The translations under genes and the position numbers were made by a program. From Oxyruncus cristatus (lineage: Eukaryota; Chordata; Aves; Passeriformes; Cotingidae), in the NCBI GenBank assembly GCA_013399855.1, contig VXAY01005810.1, positions 1,451,383 through 1,515,382 on the forward strand: DNA of 64,000 nucleotides. Reading direction: 5' to 3'. The notes below the pieces were generated by a model, which worked only from the letters and a program-made list of their open reading frames with translations, was not told the DNA's origin and searched no databases. Shown one piece after another: positions 12,701-27,700 of the stretch. Each line of letters opens with the position of its first letter. Within the stretch, counting starts at the first letter, position 1.

Positions 12701-15700
12701 AGAGTCACCCAGTCATCAAATGAACCCTGTATCTTTGATATGTTACATATTTATGGGGGCTTTATCTGCATTCGAAGAAGTATAGGTTTTATTCAAGCAT
12801 GTTAACAAATTCTAGTTTAAACATTTATGACAGCAGCTTATCCCAGTAGAGGTTACATTGCTGATAATGCTGCTTTCATGGGTATTCTGGTTTTTGGTGT
12901 GTCTTGTAATTAGGCAGGCTCATTTCTGAAGGCTATTTATCTTTTATGTGTAAATAACACAGTGAATAGAAAATGAAATGCTGTAGTAAATATTGATTAC
13001 ACTGAGGTTTAAATACATAAAGCTGTTAGAACCGTGTTTTTATATGTGTTATCCTGCAATTTCATTGAAGAAATGTGGTTTGAAATGGAACACTAAGTAT
13101 ATTTTATATAAAATTTTTCTTGACTTGTGTTAAACTTATCTGTAAAGATGATCCAATAATGCTTTTGGATGATACACAATACCAGGATGCTGCTGCCTTA
13201 CCGTACACTGAGTGTTACTAATTTGATGTAATGTTGAGTTTGGGACAGAATAGAAAGGCAATATTAAATTTATTTGAAAAGAGCACTGTCTGACGCTGAC
13301 TCCCTCACAACAGAGCTGTATAAGAAAATCTTAGAAACCACTCTGACTCCTGCTGGAATAGATACAGCCAAGCTCTACCCCATACTGATGTCGTCTGGGC
13401 TGCCCAGGGAGACCCTGGGGCAGATCTGGGCTCTGGCCAACCGCACGACGCCCGGCAAGCTGACCAAGGAGGAGCTGTACGCGGTGCTGGCCATGATCGC
13501 CGTCACACAGGTACGGCTCTCGCTGGGCCCAGCCCGGGGCACGGCACCAACGGCCCCAGGGGGCTGCCTCTGAGCACCAGGGGCTGCTGTTCCACACTGC
13601 AGTGAAGCACTGCTTCTGGGAAGTCTAGAGGAGAAAGTGCCCTTGGAACTTCAGCGGGGCTATGGTGTTACCAGTTTCATCCCTTACTCCTTTAGTGTCA
13701 GTGGAAGTTCGTGGATACATCAATATCTATTTTTAGTATAAAATACTGCCTGTTTTTCTCCTGTTGTATCGAGATCTGTTCTCCTCAAACTATGTGGTTC
13801 CTCTGTCCCTTAGTCTGTGAGTCTTTCTGCATGGAAAGGGTTATCAGGCCTTGGAAGGAGCTGCCCAGGGAGGTGGTGAGGTCCCCATCCCTGTTGGTGT
13901 CCAAGGAGCAACTGGATGTGGCACTCAGTGCTCTGGACTGGGTGACAAGGTGGGGATTGGTCACAGGTTGGACTCAGTGGTCTTGGAGGGCTTTTCCAAC
14001 CTCAGTGGTTCTGTGTTGAATATGATTCACTGACATTTGAGTGATTCCCTTACTGGGCTCTTGATGGCGTGTTTGGATTTGGAGGGTTTACCGGAAGCTT
14101 GACCAGTGCCCTGCTCTTTGCCTTCAGTACCACAAGCTGGAAACTTGAAGTGAGAACACAACACGCCCCGTTGGCAGCGCTGCCCCTGTAACTGGTGTCT
14201 GCTCGTTCCCTTGCAGAGAGGAATCCCTGCAGTGAGTCCCGACGTGCTGAACCAGTTCCCTGCCGCGCCCGTTCCCACTCTGTCCGGGTTCCCCGTGGCC
14301 CTGCCTGCGGTGAGCCAGCCCCCACTGCTGCCCCCAGCCCCGCCAGGCTCCGTGCCCTCTGTGCCCCTCGGCATCGGGCCCCCCGTGATGGGCATGGGCA
14401 TCCCGGCACCGGCGCCAGCCCCGGCGGGAGGAGCTGCAGCTCAGCCTCCCGGAGCGTTCCTGCCCTCCTACCCGCCCGGCCAGGTGAGCCCGCTCCCCCT
14501 TCCTGCTAAACCCCCCTTCCCGGGAAAGGGAGTTAGCCTGGAGCTGTCAAACCTACGTGGGGACAACAGGCTTTGAGTAACTGGCGAAAAGCAGAGCTGA
14601 AATCTAACACGAGGTGTCTGAAAACATTAAGTTGGGCCACTAAGGGTGTTCTTTCATTTTTTCAGTTTCTTTCTGGCGGCATTGGGAGAGGCACAAAAGC
14701 ATTCTCCATTACAAAGGGGATTTTAGTTGTAGTTAGGATTTTGTAGTGCATGTGAAATAGAATTTTAGTTTGAGCTATGCTACAGACTCTAATAGCTGGT
14801 AAAATAAGGGTTTTCAGGAGAAGCTGAGAACTCTGAAAGCCTTTGGTTTGCAGAGGTAAATCACGGTGGGGCAGGGTATAAATTCTGCTGTTTGCAGATA
14901 TGGTTCATCCCTTGGAAAATATCTCTTGTGGTGCTTTTGCTGTGTGATTGATTTTAAATTATTGATTGATTTAAATTATTAATATTTGCCTGTACTAAAA
15001 GATGACAAGGCTCACAGTAACACATTTACTGTGAAAGGAGGAGAGTTCCTTATTCACCTGTTCTTTGTGCTTGCTCCCTGTAACCCTGGACACGTGGGGT
15101 GTGTGTGAGTTGGGTGAGGTGCAGGCAGGGTGGAAATGCTAATGATGTTAATGCTGAAAGGTTCTTTTCCTTCCTTCTTTCCTCTTGGTCGCACTGCTCT
15201 GAGCTGCTTCCGTGCTGTACGACAATTGCAAAAGCCAACAGCATGGCTATTTACTTGTTTGTAATTCAGGTAGCAAAACCAGAAGATGATGACTTCCAGG
15301 AGTTTCAAGATGCTTCAAAGTCTGGCTCCCTGGACGATTCTTTCTCTGATTTCCAAGGGGAGGTAGCTGGTTCCTCCAAAGCAGCCAGTTCCCAGCACCG
15401 GAGCAGGTACCATCTCTGCTTTCCACCCCTGCTGTATTTTAGAACTCTTTCAAGAAATGAGATGTTTTCCTCCTTTGTGGGGACCTTTCTAGCCTGTAAT
15501 TTTCATCCGTCACCTGACTTCTACTCTGACAGTTTCTTTTGAAGGTTGTTACAGCTGCAATTAGACTTCCTGAGTCAAAAATGGCATTTCATGTGCCATA
15601 GGTGGTTGATTTTTTTCTTTAGCATTCCAGTCATCTTGCTGGGGTCAATTGGGTTTACAGGGTTTGGATGTAGGTTTGCAGGGGTTCATAGTCCTGCACA

Positions 15701-18700
15701 GGCAATTGAAAGTTACTTCACGCTGTGCATCCAGGGGAAAATCTTATATCAAGCTGTTCAGGAAGAATACCCTGGGACAGAGGAGTTCTGCATCCAGTAT
15801 TGTGACCTCCCATCGCAAATAGGACCCCTCTAAAGCAGAAAAGTGTTTCTTGGAGTCGATAGAAACCATTTGCTGACATCGAGGTCTTTTTTTCGGGCCC
15901 TGAATATGGACCCCAAAATTCATGTGAAGAACACAACGTTGTACTCTTAAATGCCTGAGAACTCCAGTGGACAGAGGGGTTATTTCTGTCATTTCTCTTT
16001 CCAATGCTTAAACTTTTGATACCTGACTATAAATCTCAGTTGAAACCTCATTTAGAGTCCAGCAATTCTGGCTTTTCCGTATGGGAGACTGCCAACATGT
16101 AATTCCAGATCAGGCAAATTTTGAATAACAAAATAAGTAAGCATGTGTCCTCCCTTTGAGAGTGCAAAATTAATCTTTCAAAGTCTACAAAGACTACAGA
16201 ATTTCAGCATTCTTTCCTTTTGCTGCTCATGGAAAAATTTTTATGCAGCTCCCAGGTGTCTAATTGTAGACAGACACAATTTCTGTATGAACTGACTATC
16301 CTTAGCAGCAAATAGAACTAGGATTTCCAGGTGAGCATTGATTAGCAGGTGCTTCCTCAACAGTGACATCAAATGGGGATGCTCAGCCAGACTGTTCTGT
16401 TACACTGACAAATGGTTTCTGTGTAAGAAAAGTTAATTTTGCTGATGGCATAGAATCCTGGAATCGTTTGGGTTGGAGGGGACTGTAAAGATCATCCATT
16501 CCCACCCCTTGCCATGGGCAGGGACACCTTCCACTATCCCAAGTTGCTCCAAGGCCCATCCAGCCTGGCCTTGAACTCTTCCAGGGATGGGGCAGCCAAT
16601 GCCACATGGATCTGAAGATGCTGTTTTAAGTATATCTTACGTTAGATGTCATTTTGCCACTAAAGCTGATCCATTACTGAAGGTTTTGACAGAAAACTGT
16701 CTGTAAATTGCACAATGGGAAGTAGGGGATCATTAAAAAGAAAAAATAAAAAATTCAAAAATGGTGTTTCTTTTTCACTGCAGCAGTTCTCTTTATTCAG
16801 TTGTGAAAGCATTCAGTTTTGAACAAAATGTTACAATGAGCTATGATCTAATTGCTTATGGAGCTTTATTTAAAAAAAAAGCCATCTGTGGAGTACAGCT
16901 GATTAACCATTCCATTTGCCAAGATTGCATATCTAATAGCCTGCTTTGCAGGGATGGGAAATTTAATTATATTACCATAAGCTCTATTTTTTTTTGCCAT
17001 TGCACTGTCTGTCTGCAGGCACCACAGACCAGCACCAGCACGTGTGTGCAAGTGCTGCAAGTGCTACGTCTGTGTGTTGCTTGGAGGCTGCTGATAAGGA
17101 GATTTAAATGTCTCTGGAAAGATTCTTGCTCCAGGCTGAAGAACACCATAGAAATTCATTCAGGTTTTCAATGTGAATGACACAAACTAGAGGTAAAATG
17201 CATCATTCATATGTAAAGGATGTTGTTGTGCAGAGCTGCCAAGGTCTGATAAGGGGGCTTGTGTGGAGGGCAAGCAAAGCTCTCCCAGAACAGCTCCTAA
17301 ATCTTCAGCAGTTGCTAACATGGTGTTAGCTTGTTATGGCAGTTTTACTGTAAGAAGTAGGGTGTGTTTATGCAAAAAGACTTGACTGTGGAACCGTGGA
17401 TTAATCCTTATTTTGCTGACTAGATACCCTGCCTAAACTCACTGATTGGCACTGACATAAATTCCAAGTTCTCCCTTAAGTTTTAACAGTGGTCCCACTT
17501 TTTTCTCTTAACTTTGCAATATGTAGTGAAATATAAGTAAAATCAGATAAGCCTGAAGTATGGAGCTGTCAAAATCTTGTGCAGTTTTTGCTCTTTACTG
17601 TATCTGGTTCTATCAGGGAGAATTTTCAAAAGGCATCAATTAAGCAGCAGTGATTCCTGGGATATGTCCGTGTGCTTGTTCTCTCCCAGGGCTGTGAATT
17701 CCTATGGTGTCCTGGAGTATTTTGTCCATGTTTTGATAGAAATTAAAATCAAGAATGGTGCAAATTGACTTCTGGCCTAAAAAAGATATGATTAGGTGAC
17801 ATAAAGTTGGGAATTCACCCAGCTGAGGTCGTTCACATCAGATTCTGGACTAAGCATTCATTAGGGCAGGAGCTTTGGTGTAGCTGTAATAAGAGGCTCC
17901 TTTAAATAAAACCTGGAAATGTAGGTTTCTTGTGGAGGAATTAAGGAACTTTGCTTTTATCTCTTTTGTTTTTAGTGTTCCTTCCTTACTAATGCCACTC
18001 CCAGGTAATAAGCCGCTCTCCCCCGCTGATAAATACGCTGTGTTTAAAGGAATGGCAGCTGAGAAGCCTTCTGAGACTGCAGCTGCTTTTGGAGGTAAAA
18101 GGACAAATACACAACCACTGTGAGCAATTTAGTGTAATATTTCATATCTCTTATTTTTGGTATTGATAAGATGTATTAATATTTTAAAACTAGAGCAATT
18201 AATATAACATTTACTGCGTGAATTCCTGATATATGTCTGTAAATGTCTTTCTTTTCTCCTGTTCTCCAGATGGAGGGGACAAGTACAGCGCTTTCCGGGA
18301 ATTAGAGCAGCCAGCAGAGAGCAAATACTTAGGTAAGCACTGGGGGTTTAACATATTTTCATTACAATTTTTAGCACTTCTCTGTATGAGCTGCAGAATT
18401 TCCATTGCTGGAATTCTAAAATAATGGTGCTTCTGCTTCTCTAAGCAACTTAGCAGGAAGTCTCCTGAAAAAACTAGATCCTATTGGAACAATCTGCTAA
18501 TTGTATTTCTGGAAGATTGGCATCTCTTCTGGGTGCTGCTGAGTTTTATTTTAAAGTAATGATGTGGCTGGAATTTGTTTGAATAAGTAGTCATATGTTT
18601 GTGACGTTTTGTGAGGTTCTCGTGCTCTTGATCATTAAATCTTGAGGATTAAATGCATGCAATGAAGTGGAATAACATTTGATCTCATTCTGTACATGTT

Positions 18701-21700
18701 CTAAAATGTAGAAAATGACTGTGTTTGCCTGCTGTCCAGGTCTGACCACTCTTAACCCTTTCACCAGCTTACATTTCTAATGGGAAGCTTTGCAATTCAT
18801 CAGTAAGTTTAGTTTGCTGTGCTGTTGTAGTTTTGGTCAATGAGTGGCAATTTCAGGAATATTTATCTTGTTTCTGAGCCAAGTGACTTGGTTTGGAGGG
18901 GAGGGAGAATGGAAGAATAGGTCAGGTGTAGTTGTGGTCCTTTACTACCATTATGAAGAGTATTCCTTTAAATCTTTGTTTAAAATTTAAATTAAGCTGC
19001 TTCAAAGTATGACACTGTGTGGTAGCTAAACAATTAAATGTTAATGGTGTACTTCTACACTAGGAACAATCTTCTAAGGCTCTGAGTAAAACTCTATTGG
19101 ACACTTGTCTTAAAGTAAGTATCATTACTTTAAGATTACAAGTAGTCCTAGTATGTACATGCTGGTGAATGGGTTAAACAAGTCAAGGTTTCTGTGTTCA
19201 AAAGAAACTGCTTTATAAAAAAATATTTGTGTATGAGCAGGAAGAAACTTAGAAAATTAGTACACCAAAATATTTAATGTAAATTCAAGGAAAACATTGT
19301 TAGCTAGTGTTTAATCAGGTTTAAATTCTAATCCTTGCATGGCACGAGCTTGCATTCAGTAGGGAGCCGAGCTGGAGGTCAGCACTCGTGATTAACTGTG
19401 CTCACTTTCCTGTGAGAGCCTGTCCAGGCTCTGAGTAAAACTGGAATCAGCCTTGCCAGAGGCTGGAAGGACCTCGTTATGTTGCAGTTCCCAAAGTTCT
19501 GCTCACTTGTCACTGTGGATGTTCAGGTGAATCTGGCAGAAAACAGGATTGATTAGATGCTCCATGAGGAAACTGCAATACTTCAGAGGGAGGAAGGGAG
19601 GAATTGCTTCTGTAAGGAAGCAAATACTGTACTGGTATAAGTGAAATTCAAAATTACATTCATTGCTTGGCAAACACGAGAAGGATGAGATGGGGAAAAG
19701 AGCTTGAATGGAAGCCGAAATAAGACAGTGTTGCTCGCCTTTTGAAACTGTTTGTCATGGTGTGTTTTGATATTAACTCAGTGTAAAGGGAATTTAATGT
19801 GACTTCAAGAATTAAGCGTTTGCTGGAGTGGATATTGGAATTGCTGACCTTGACACTTGTGTGGCTCATGGAAGTTGAGTTTGCAGTTCTATGTGCATCC
19901 CGAGGTCTTTAATTTAAATAGTTTGCATAAACACTTCTGACATTGCATGAAATAATTTGCTTGCTTGCATGGTGTGAGTATGATGTATTTGTTGGTGCAG
20001 TGTTTTACTGTTGTCTTCTCCCTGTTTTCATTCCCAGGAGATAACCTTGCAGAGTTCAAGCCCGCAGGAGTCGATGATGGTTTCACAGATTTCAAAACCG
20101 CTGACAGTATCTCACCATTAGAGCCACCCACAAAAGACAAAACCTTCCCTGCACCCTTCCCTCCCCTGCCTGCTCAGCCAAAACAGCAAACACAAGCCAA
20201 GCCCCCTTTGAACCTGGCAGACTTGGATCTCTTTTCCTCTCCTGGAGAAAACAAGCAGCCGTCCTTTCCACCTGCATTTAACACCTCAAAACCGGGCCCC
20301 TTTCCCCCCCCCGCCCCTTCCAGCCACCACTGCCCAGCCAGCACCCAGCAAAACTTCCAACTTAGCTGATGACTTTGGAGAGTTCAATCTTTTTGGGGAA
20401 TTTTCTAACGGCGCATCAGCCAGTGGACAAGATGACTTTGCAGACTTTATGGCTTTCAACAACAGCGGCGGATTTTCCGAGCAAAAACCGGATGACAAAT
20501 ACAATGCACTTAAGCTGGAGGCCGGTCCTGTTCCTCAGGCTGGCTCGTCTGCCAGCACAGTGAAGGGTGGGCAGAGTTCTGCCACCACTGCTACCCCCAC
20601 CAAATATGACATCTTCAAACAGCTGTCTCTGGAAGGCTCCGGAGCGGGCTTTGAGGAGGCGAAGGACAGCGCGCTCTCCTCGGTGAAGAGCGATGATGAT
20701 TTTGCTGACTTCCACTCTAACAAGTTTTCTTCCACGGGCAGCAGCGTGGATAAATCACTGGTGGACAAAGTGGCAGCTTTCAAGCAGGCCAAAGAAGACT
20801 CTGCTTCAGTGAAGTCCCTGGATCTGCCGTCCATCGGTGGCAGCAGCGTGGGCAAGGAGGATTCCGAAGACGCGCTGTCTGTTCAGTTTGACATGAAACT
20901 GGCTGATGTGGGAGGAGATCTTAAGCATGTCATGTCTGATAGCTCTTTGGATTTGCCAACAGTTAGTGGCCAGCATCCACCAGCAGCAGGTGAGGAACTG
21001 GTTAGATTGCTGTGGTAGCAGAGGTGGTGGAGGTTTCGTGTTCTCTGTGCTCAATTACAGTATTATGCACTCGTCTTTCAGTAGTGGAAGACCCTCAGTG
21101 TGTGTCCCCGCCAGCCAACTGCCCCCCAGCAGGGCAGTGATTAGTGTTTGTCCTAGAAGACTATAAATAGAACAGTTTGAACTCCAGGCCAATTTATTTT
21201 TGAGATTTGACAACATCATACTGGTACCTGTTTGCTATTGGCACTTGAGGGACTCAAGTGGAAAATATTCTAATGCAAACAATGTCATTCCATTTCTATC
21301 AGCAGGATGATGGCAGAGTCTCACTTTAATCTTGGTTTCCACAAAGCATTTGGCTTGGGGGCTTCCCAAGGGTCGGCAGAACACTAATTTGGGCTGTTAA
21401 TGAGGTTCTGACTAATCACCAACACTGGTGTATTCCCCTTATGGTGGGGCTCAGTCAGTGCAGCCAAGCTATTGCAGGACTGCAGATAGAGTATTTCATC
21501 GACCTTTTAGTGTTAAATCCCTCACAGGAATCATTGTGCCAAGGGGCTCCAAGTGTTGGTCTCATGATTGGGAACTCTTGGACCTAAATTTAAACCATGG
21601 GACTTCTACTTTATCAGGTTTCCACCTGCTTGAATTTCCCTTTATGACATCATTCCCAAGGGAGTGAACTGACCATCTGATCTGACCACATATCACAAAA

Positions 21701-24700
21701 CAGATTTCCCAAGTGTCCTGCTTTTTCTTTTCATATATACATAGGAGATAAGCTGTAGTTAAATGTTCTGTGGCCTTCAACAACATGGGAACCATTACTG
21801 TGTCCTAGAACAAGTTTTATGCAGTCAAAGGCTTTTCTGAACAGGGGAACATACAAACTGTAAAATGTAAAAGCTCTTACTGCAAGAATTGGTTATTTCC
21901 ACATGAAATATTTCTTCCATTTTTTTGCAGATATGGGTAGAGAAAAATATACAGTACTGTAATTTTGCATTATATGATATTTTTAAGTAGGGGTGAGAAT
22001 TAAGTTGGCAACTTTGAGGTGGAAGATACTCTCTAACAGGGTACAAAATATCAGGAATAATTTATTAGCAAAGACACTTAATTTTCATATTACTGCTTGG
22101 GAAAATTCCAAGTTGAGTGAGCTGTCAAAACGTAGCACCTACAGTGTATTCTTGAATGTTTACTTTGGGTTTGAAAGCACTTTTTCCTAATATTTTTCTA
22201 GCCTCTTTTAGTGGTAGTTTGACTTCTGTAGCTCTTTACAGGATGTGAGCTTTTGCCACAGCAATCCCTGATGAATAATTGCCATTTGTGGCAGGAAAAG
22301 CCTTTTTTGGTTTGTTTAAGGGGGTTAGCCCTTCATGTGCTTGTTGCTAAACTTTTGAACTCTGAAGTATTAATTAGAAGCTATTTTTATGAAACAAGTC
22401 TGTATTCTCCTATGGTGCCAAGCTAGATGTTACCCCACGGGGAGAGTTTTGCTCCTTTGAACTGTTTGGATTTCGTGGCAGAACCTGCTCTGGACAATCT
22501 GCTGCGAACGCCCCTGTGCTCACGTGTTCCTTTCTGCGTGTTTGGTGCATTCCAAGCTGTGAACTGCTGATGGTCACTAAGCCCTTCCCGCCCCCCTTTT
22601 CCCCCCAGTTTACATGAAGTTAAAAAGCAGATTTATTTTTTTTTTTCCCCCTCATCATTTCCTTCGATCTGTAAATTTAATGTCAAAAAGGGACAGTATC
22701 CCTGTGTCACCTCGCTGCTGGGAAACGGGAGGCTGGTGCTTGGGAGCTGCATTTCTGCAAGCCCTGTGTCACATCTCCAGTGGAACAGCAGCGGGACAGA
22801 GGTGCTGAGAGATGGTCTGGCTTTCTGACATCCCCACACAGAGGTGGTTATGCCTTGGCTCTGAGATTTCACCCTGGTAGAGCTTCCAGGTATGGGCAGG
22901 TAGGTGCTTACGCTGGGAATTAGGAAGAAATCCTTGAGGTGCTTCCCTTGCAACATCCTTTGGCCTCTGAGGGGTGAAAGGTTCCCAGTTTAGCTCTCTC
23001 CGAAGGGGATACGGTCTCTTTAAACTTTGCTCTAACTCTGTGTGGAAGGTAGATGATACTAATGTTGCCTGATTTCTCTTGCATTTACTCCGTATAACCC
23101 TTTGAGCACTGGCTGCATGTTATTAGTTTGAACCAGGCTGCTTCTCTTCTACCAAATTTCGTTTCCCTCTGAGTTGAAAGCATTTTAATTAGCACCCACT
23201 CATGTTGGATGGACCTGATCTGCTCTTCCTGCAGCGAGAGCGAACCCTCGCCGGGCGCTCCCAAAGGGTTATTCTGCTGCACTGACACACCTGTAAAGTA
23301 CCTTTTCCTTTGGCATTATTGGAGATCTCTGTACATTTTAATCGACTTCAGGGTTTTTTTGCTGCTTTTTCTAATGTCTGATTTCAACTAAACATTTCCT
23401 GTGTGAATGTGCCTTTTCAGATCTGCTTTGGTATCTCTCTTCTGCAAGTATTGACCTGCATGCTTTACTCTGATACCGCCCTTCCGAGCTCCTCTGTATC
23501 ACTATCTTTTGTGATCTGTAAGTCCTGCTGTGTTAATAAATATTATCTTGGCATATTTTCAAAACGTGGGGATGTGTGTGATTTGTTGCAAACCAGCAAT
23601 GTTTCTCTTTTTCTGCAAAAATACAAAGTTTAAAGTTCTAGTATCCCCTTAGGCTGGTGGGTGCCTTTCTCTTGCAGAGCAGAGTGTGGGTGAGCTTCTT
23701 TTTCCTCTTCCAAAGCTTTGACCTCGCTCCCTGTGATCTTCTGAAGCTTTACATATCAGCCTCAATAATATTTTTCAACAGAGCAATGTTTGAGAGGGAT
23801 CGAGTAGAGAAAATGTTTGGTGGCAGAGTTTTTTCTGTGAGTAGAAGCCCATCAAATAATATTCAGATATTTCTTTAGCTAATCTAAAGTGAGTTAATCG
23901 GAGTTGCAAAGTAAACACCTTGCTCCCTTTTTCTGCTTTGGGAGTCCTGCCTCCTAAATATCAAAACACTCAAACATGAATGACAGCTGCCAATTATGTC
24001 ACTTCGAATTCCTCCAAATCCTGGGCCACTGGCAGTTTAGGGTTAACATTAAATTAGCAGACAAGGTAAAAAGCTGAAAATAATTGAGATGTGTAATGAA
24101 GTTAAAATGTTTATGGGGTTTTGGAGTTGCCACAAGAGCAAAAACCAGACCAGGAAGCAGAATGAGGCTTTTCTTTACACTGAGCTTGAGAGACTTTAAA
24201 AGAAAAAGGGAAAAGAAACCCCCACAACAGCCCTCTTTGATTCTGGAGATCAGAAGGTCATGCCCAGCCCTAAAGCTTTTTAAACCAAAGCTTTGAACAT
24301 AAACCTGAGACCTAATTCTGCAGGGCCGGAGCCGTTTGTGTTTGTTCAGCTAATCACACCTGGAGGAGGGAGAGTAACGTTCAAGACTATATTTATTACA
24401 TTTTTGTCCAGACTTGACAGTCAGATTGACTCCCTTGCTCTCATTTAAGTTAATTCTGTAAACAGAAGAGCTTATCCACCCGGATTTATCCCGGGAAGGT
24501 CTCTGACACATTTGCCATGGCCTTCCCAAGGGCACAAGGGAAGCAGCTGCCTTGGGCCTCAGTGGGACTGAGCTCCCAGCGTGAGCTCAGGGGGCTTTAT
24601 TTTGCTGTGAAACGTTGTTTGTCATGATAATTTAAAAATAATTAGCAAATCCTGTAATTCCATAAGGTTTGGAGGCTTTTCTATTTCTTTAATTTCCATT

Positions 24701-27700
24701 TATTTTACAGTCATCATTCTTGATGGTTTCTACCTTGGCTACTTCCACTCTGTAGGGAAAGGAAATGGGAATAATTCTCTTATATCAGCTGTTCCAGACT
24801 TCCCCAGCTGAGAAATGGGCTTTGGATTTTTGTGGTTGCTGGTAGGCCAGACACCCATAGCAGCGGTGCACACAACTCCGTATTCTTCCAGTTTCATCCC
24901 ACCTTTAGCAGGTGAGACCCTCTGGAAGTGGGGAGGAGGTGGTGCCTGTCTCCATCCAGGCCCTGGATTGTTGCTCAGGCTGCAGGTGCTGTTCCCAGGG
25001 TAACAGGATTGCTGCTGTTCCACTGGGAGCAGAACTGCCACTACCTGCGTCACCCTAACAACCAAAACATGGCTCAGGAGTTACAGTAAATTCATCAGGA
25101 TTTAATAGACACTGAAATAGAGATACCTGAAACTCTCCTATGCTGGTTAAAATCACTAAATTTATTCCAGTCCTCTGGAATTGTCTTTGTCACTGTTCTT
25201 TAGATGATCACTGATGCTGTCAAGGGTTTTCCTTGAATGATTAAGCTGTTGACATTGAAGGCTCCAGCTGGTAAATGGCCTCCAGCCATAACTTAATCCT
25301 TGGTAGTTGGAATAAATTATTATAGTTGGCTCAAATCAGGAATGGCAAGTTTTTCTGTCGATGAGATAACACTGGGAAACAGGATTTTAATTGTGTTTCA
25401 TCCTCTCAGGCTCATACAGGTGTAGCTGGTCCCACGTGATGATCAGGCAGGTTGGACTTTGGGTTTGGGAGTTCAGGTTAGGTGGAAAACTGGATGGAAA
25501 ATAAAGGGTAAATATTCCAAAAATAAATGGTAAATATTCCAAACCTTTTGGTTTGGAAGAAATACTAATTGGGTTTGGTTTTAACTTTAAAAAAAACCCT
25601 GTGTGTCCCCAAAATGAAGAATTTTTGTAGAATTTTGAATGGGTTTAGTCCTTGCTCTTTTCTTTTATGAAATTTGATGCTTCTCATCAGCTCAGATCCT
25701 GTTCTTACTCCTGTCCTCCGGGAGGAAATGGGGTTTACTCTGTGGCCTCTGTCTTGCCCAAGTGTGATGCTTAGTTAGGAGTAATTAATTTTCTCCCTTA
25801 CTTAATCATCTCTTGCTTTGCAAAAAGTACTACTGATAGACATTCATACTTAAAAATATTTAGTTTTTAAATTTTTTCACTGGCAAAACAAAGCTTTTAT
25901 TACATCATAGGCTAAAGCTGCCACCTTGTAACCAGAGCTGACACAGATCTGTGCTCTTTGCGAGAAAAGCTGTTGGAGGAGCAGCTCTTAACGCTGCTTA
26001 ATAACCCAATCTTTGTGCCAGTATTAAAGATACTCACACCACAAAGAGTTCTCAGGGGTCAGCAAGGATTGCTATGCACATTTGAGCTGCTGTTTCACTT
26101 ATTAGTGGTGGCCACTGCTCTGGAACCTGCCGGGGTAAAACTCCTCCTCGTTAGGCAGCAAATGTGCCAAGAACTCAGAGGATCCTTTTGCTTTGCCGTC
26201 ACTGTGACAGAGGGGAGGATTTTACTTCCTCTTTGCAGGAGCCTCCAACCTGTGGCAAATGATTCTCTGAAGAGCAGCACATGGCACAGCAAAATTGTGG
26301 GGTTTTTCTCCAATAACATTCTTCCCAAAGCGAGTTTACCTGGGATTATGGACAGTTCCACATTCTTATTTTTCATACTTTTCTCTAAATTGTTTTCGAA
26401 CTGCTTGAGCTGCAAACACTTCAGCTCTGAACACAGTGTTTTTCCTGTAATATAATACTCTTAGGGAAGTTTATTCACCAGAGTAATCCTACTGGAACTA
26501 TCCCAGTACATCAGATGTACAGAACTGGACCCTTACATTTCACCTCAGCCCTCACCCCTCTGCAGAGGTTTTGTGTCTGCCTGAATTCACGGAGACAATC
26601 TTGCATCTTAGTTTGTGAATAATTAAACTATTCTTCTGCCTTCCCTGCTGTGACCTATTGATTGCAGGCAAGTTCGGGATTCCCCCCGGAGCCTGCTGCT
26701 TGTCCTGCCTGTCCCTGAGCCAGGATCAGGAATGCCCTGACCTGGTCCTTTAGGGTGTGTTTGCAGCTCAAAATCTTACCAGTTATCAAAGGAATAATTC
26801 ACAATAGGACGTGAGTGTGCAGGCCCTCACAGGGGGATCATCACTCTTCCCTTTCATTCCCAGGGAACACTGGAACAATAGCAGTGCTCAAATCTTTGCT
26901 GGGCTTTGGAGTCCACACACATTGGAAAAGAAAAAGAGGTTGCCTAGTAGCCGGTGGTATTTCCAGGATCCCAGGATTAATTACAGTTGGCTGACATGTC
27001 GGAGGTGCTTCTGGCTCTCTCTTTCATGCAAAGCTTTCATTTCCCTTCTTTAAACAAAAACTTGAGAGCACAAGATGTGGTTTGTGGTGATAAATCACCG
27101 ATCCCTCTCCCGTCGGCTCCTTTCACCTCGGAGCCTCCTTTCCATGCAGTTGTGCTGTGAGCAGGTGATTTCATCTCTCCTCTGTTTACCTTCTGCTTCT
27201 CTGCACATTTAATATTCAAGTGGCACTTTGAAATCTTGCTGTCTGTGTGCAAGGGGCTCAGTGTGGATTTGGGATGCCGTCACGGGCAAATTGGCAGCTG
27301 CAGGAAGACCCTTGGGAAGTACTGATGGATGACACACCGAGCCTGGCTGACCCATTAAACTCCATCATTATATTGTATATTTGTTAGATTTTTCATTAGC
27401 AATGTATGTGGGTCATGCCTGGGAAGCAGCCTGAAGCCTGGCCTGCTCTGCCCTTCCAGTGAAATGAATAAACCAGGGCAGAAATGGTTTGTTAAAATGG
27501 TTTAATCCTCAGGCTGGTGTGGCTGGATTGAGTAAAGAGGGCAGCTGGGAAGTCAGCTTGTTCCCACCCTGGCTCTATTAAACCCAAGTGTGCCAGACCA
27601 TGGTGTTTTATCACCAGGATCTCAGCTCAGACAACACTCAGAGAATACATTTGGTGGTTTGGGTTTGCTTTCCCTCGTGCCTGCTGGACCCCGGGCGCTG

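Larger units (their letters stand above)
3731..20037 (+). other. SYNRG introns between e1 and e14
   Basis: Introns of 80-2,570 bp separate the small exons listed above. Apart from the CR1 fragments at 5200, 13838 and 16449, a 14-base A run at about 7330-7343 and a short duplication at 4523-4556, nothing structured was seen. Confidence 0.6.

Noticed and set aside
23758..23835. Exon-like segment in the 7.7 kb intron
   Set aside because: An acceptor-like tttttcaacag precedes an open stretch, but the donor is poor, and no residues match SYNRG or any family I recognise.
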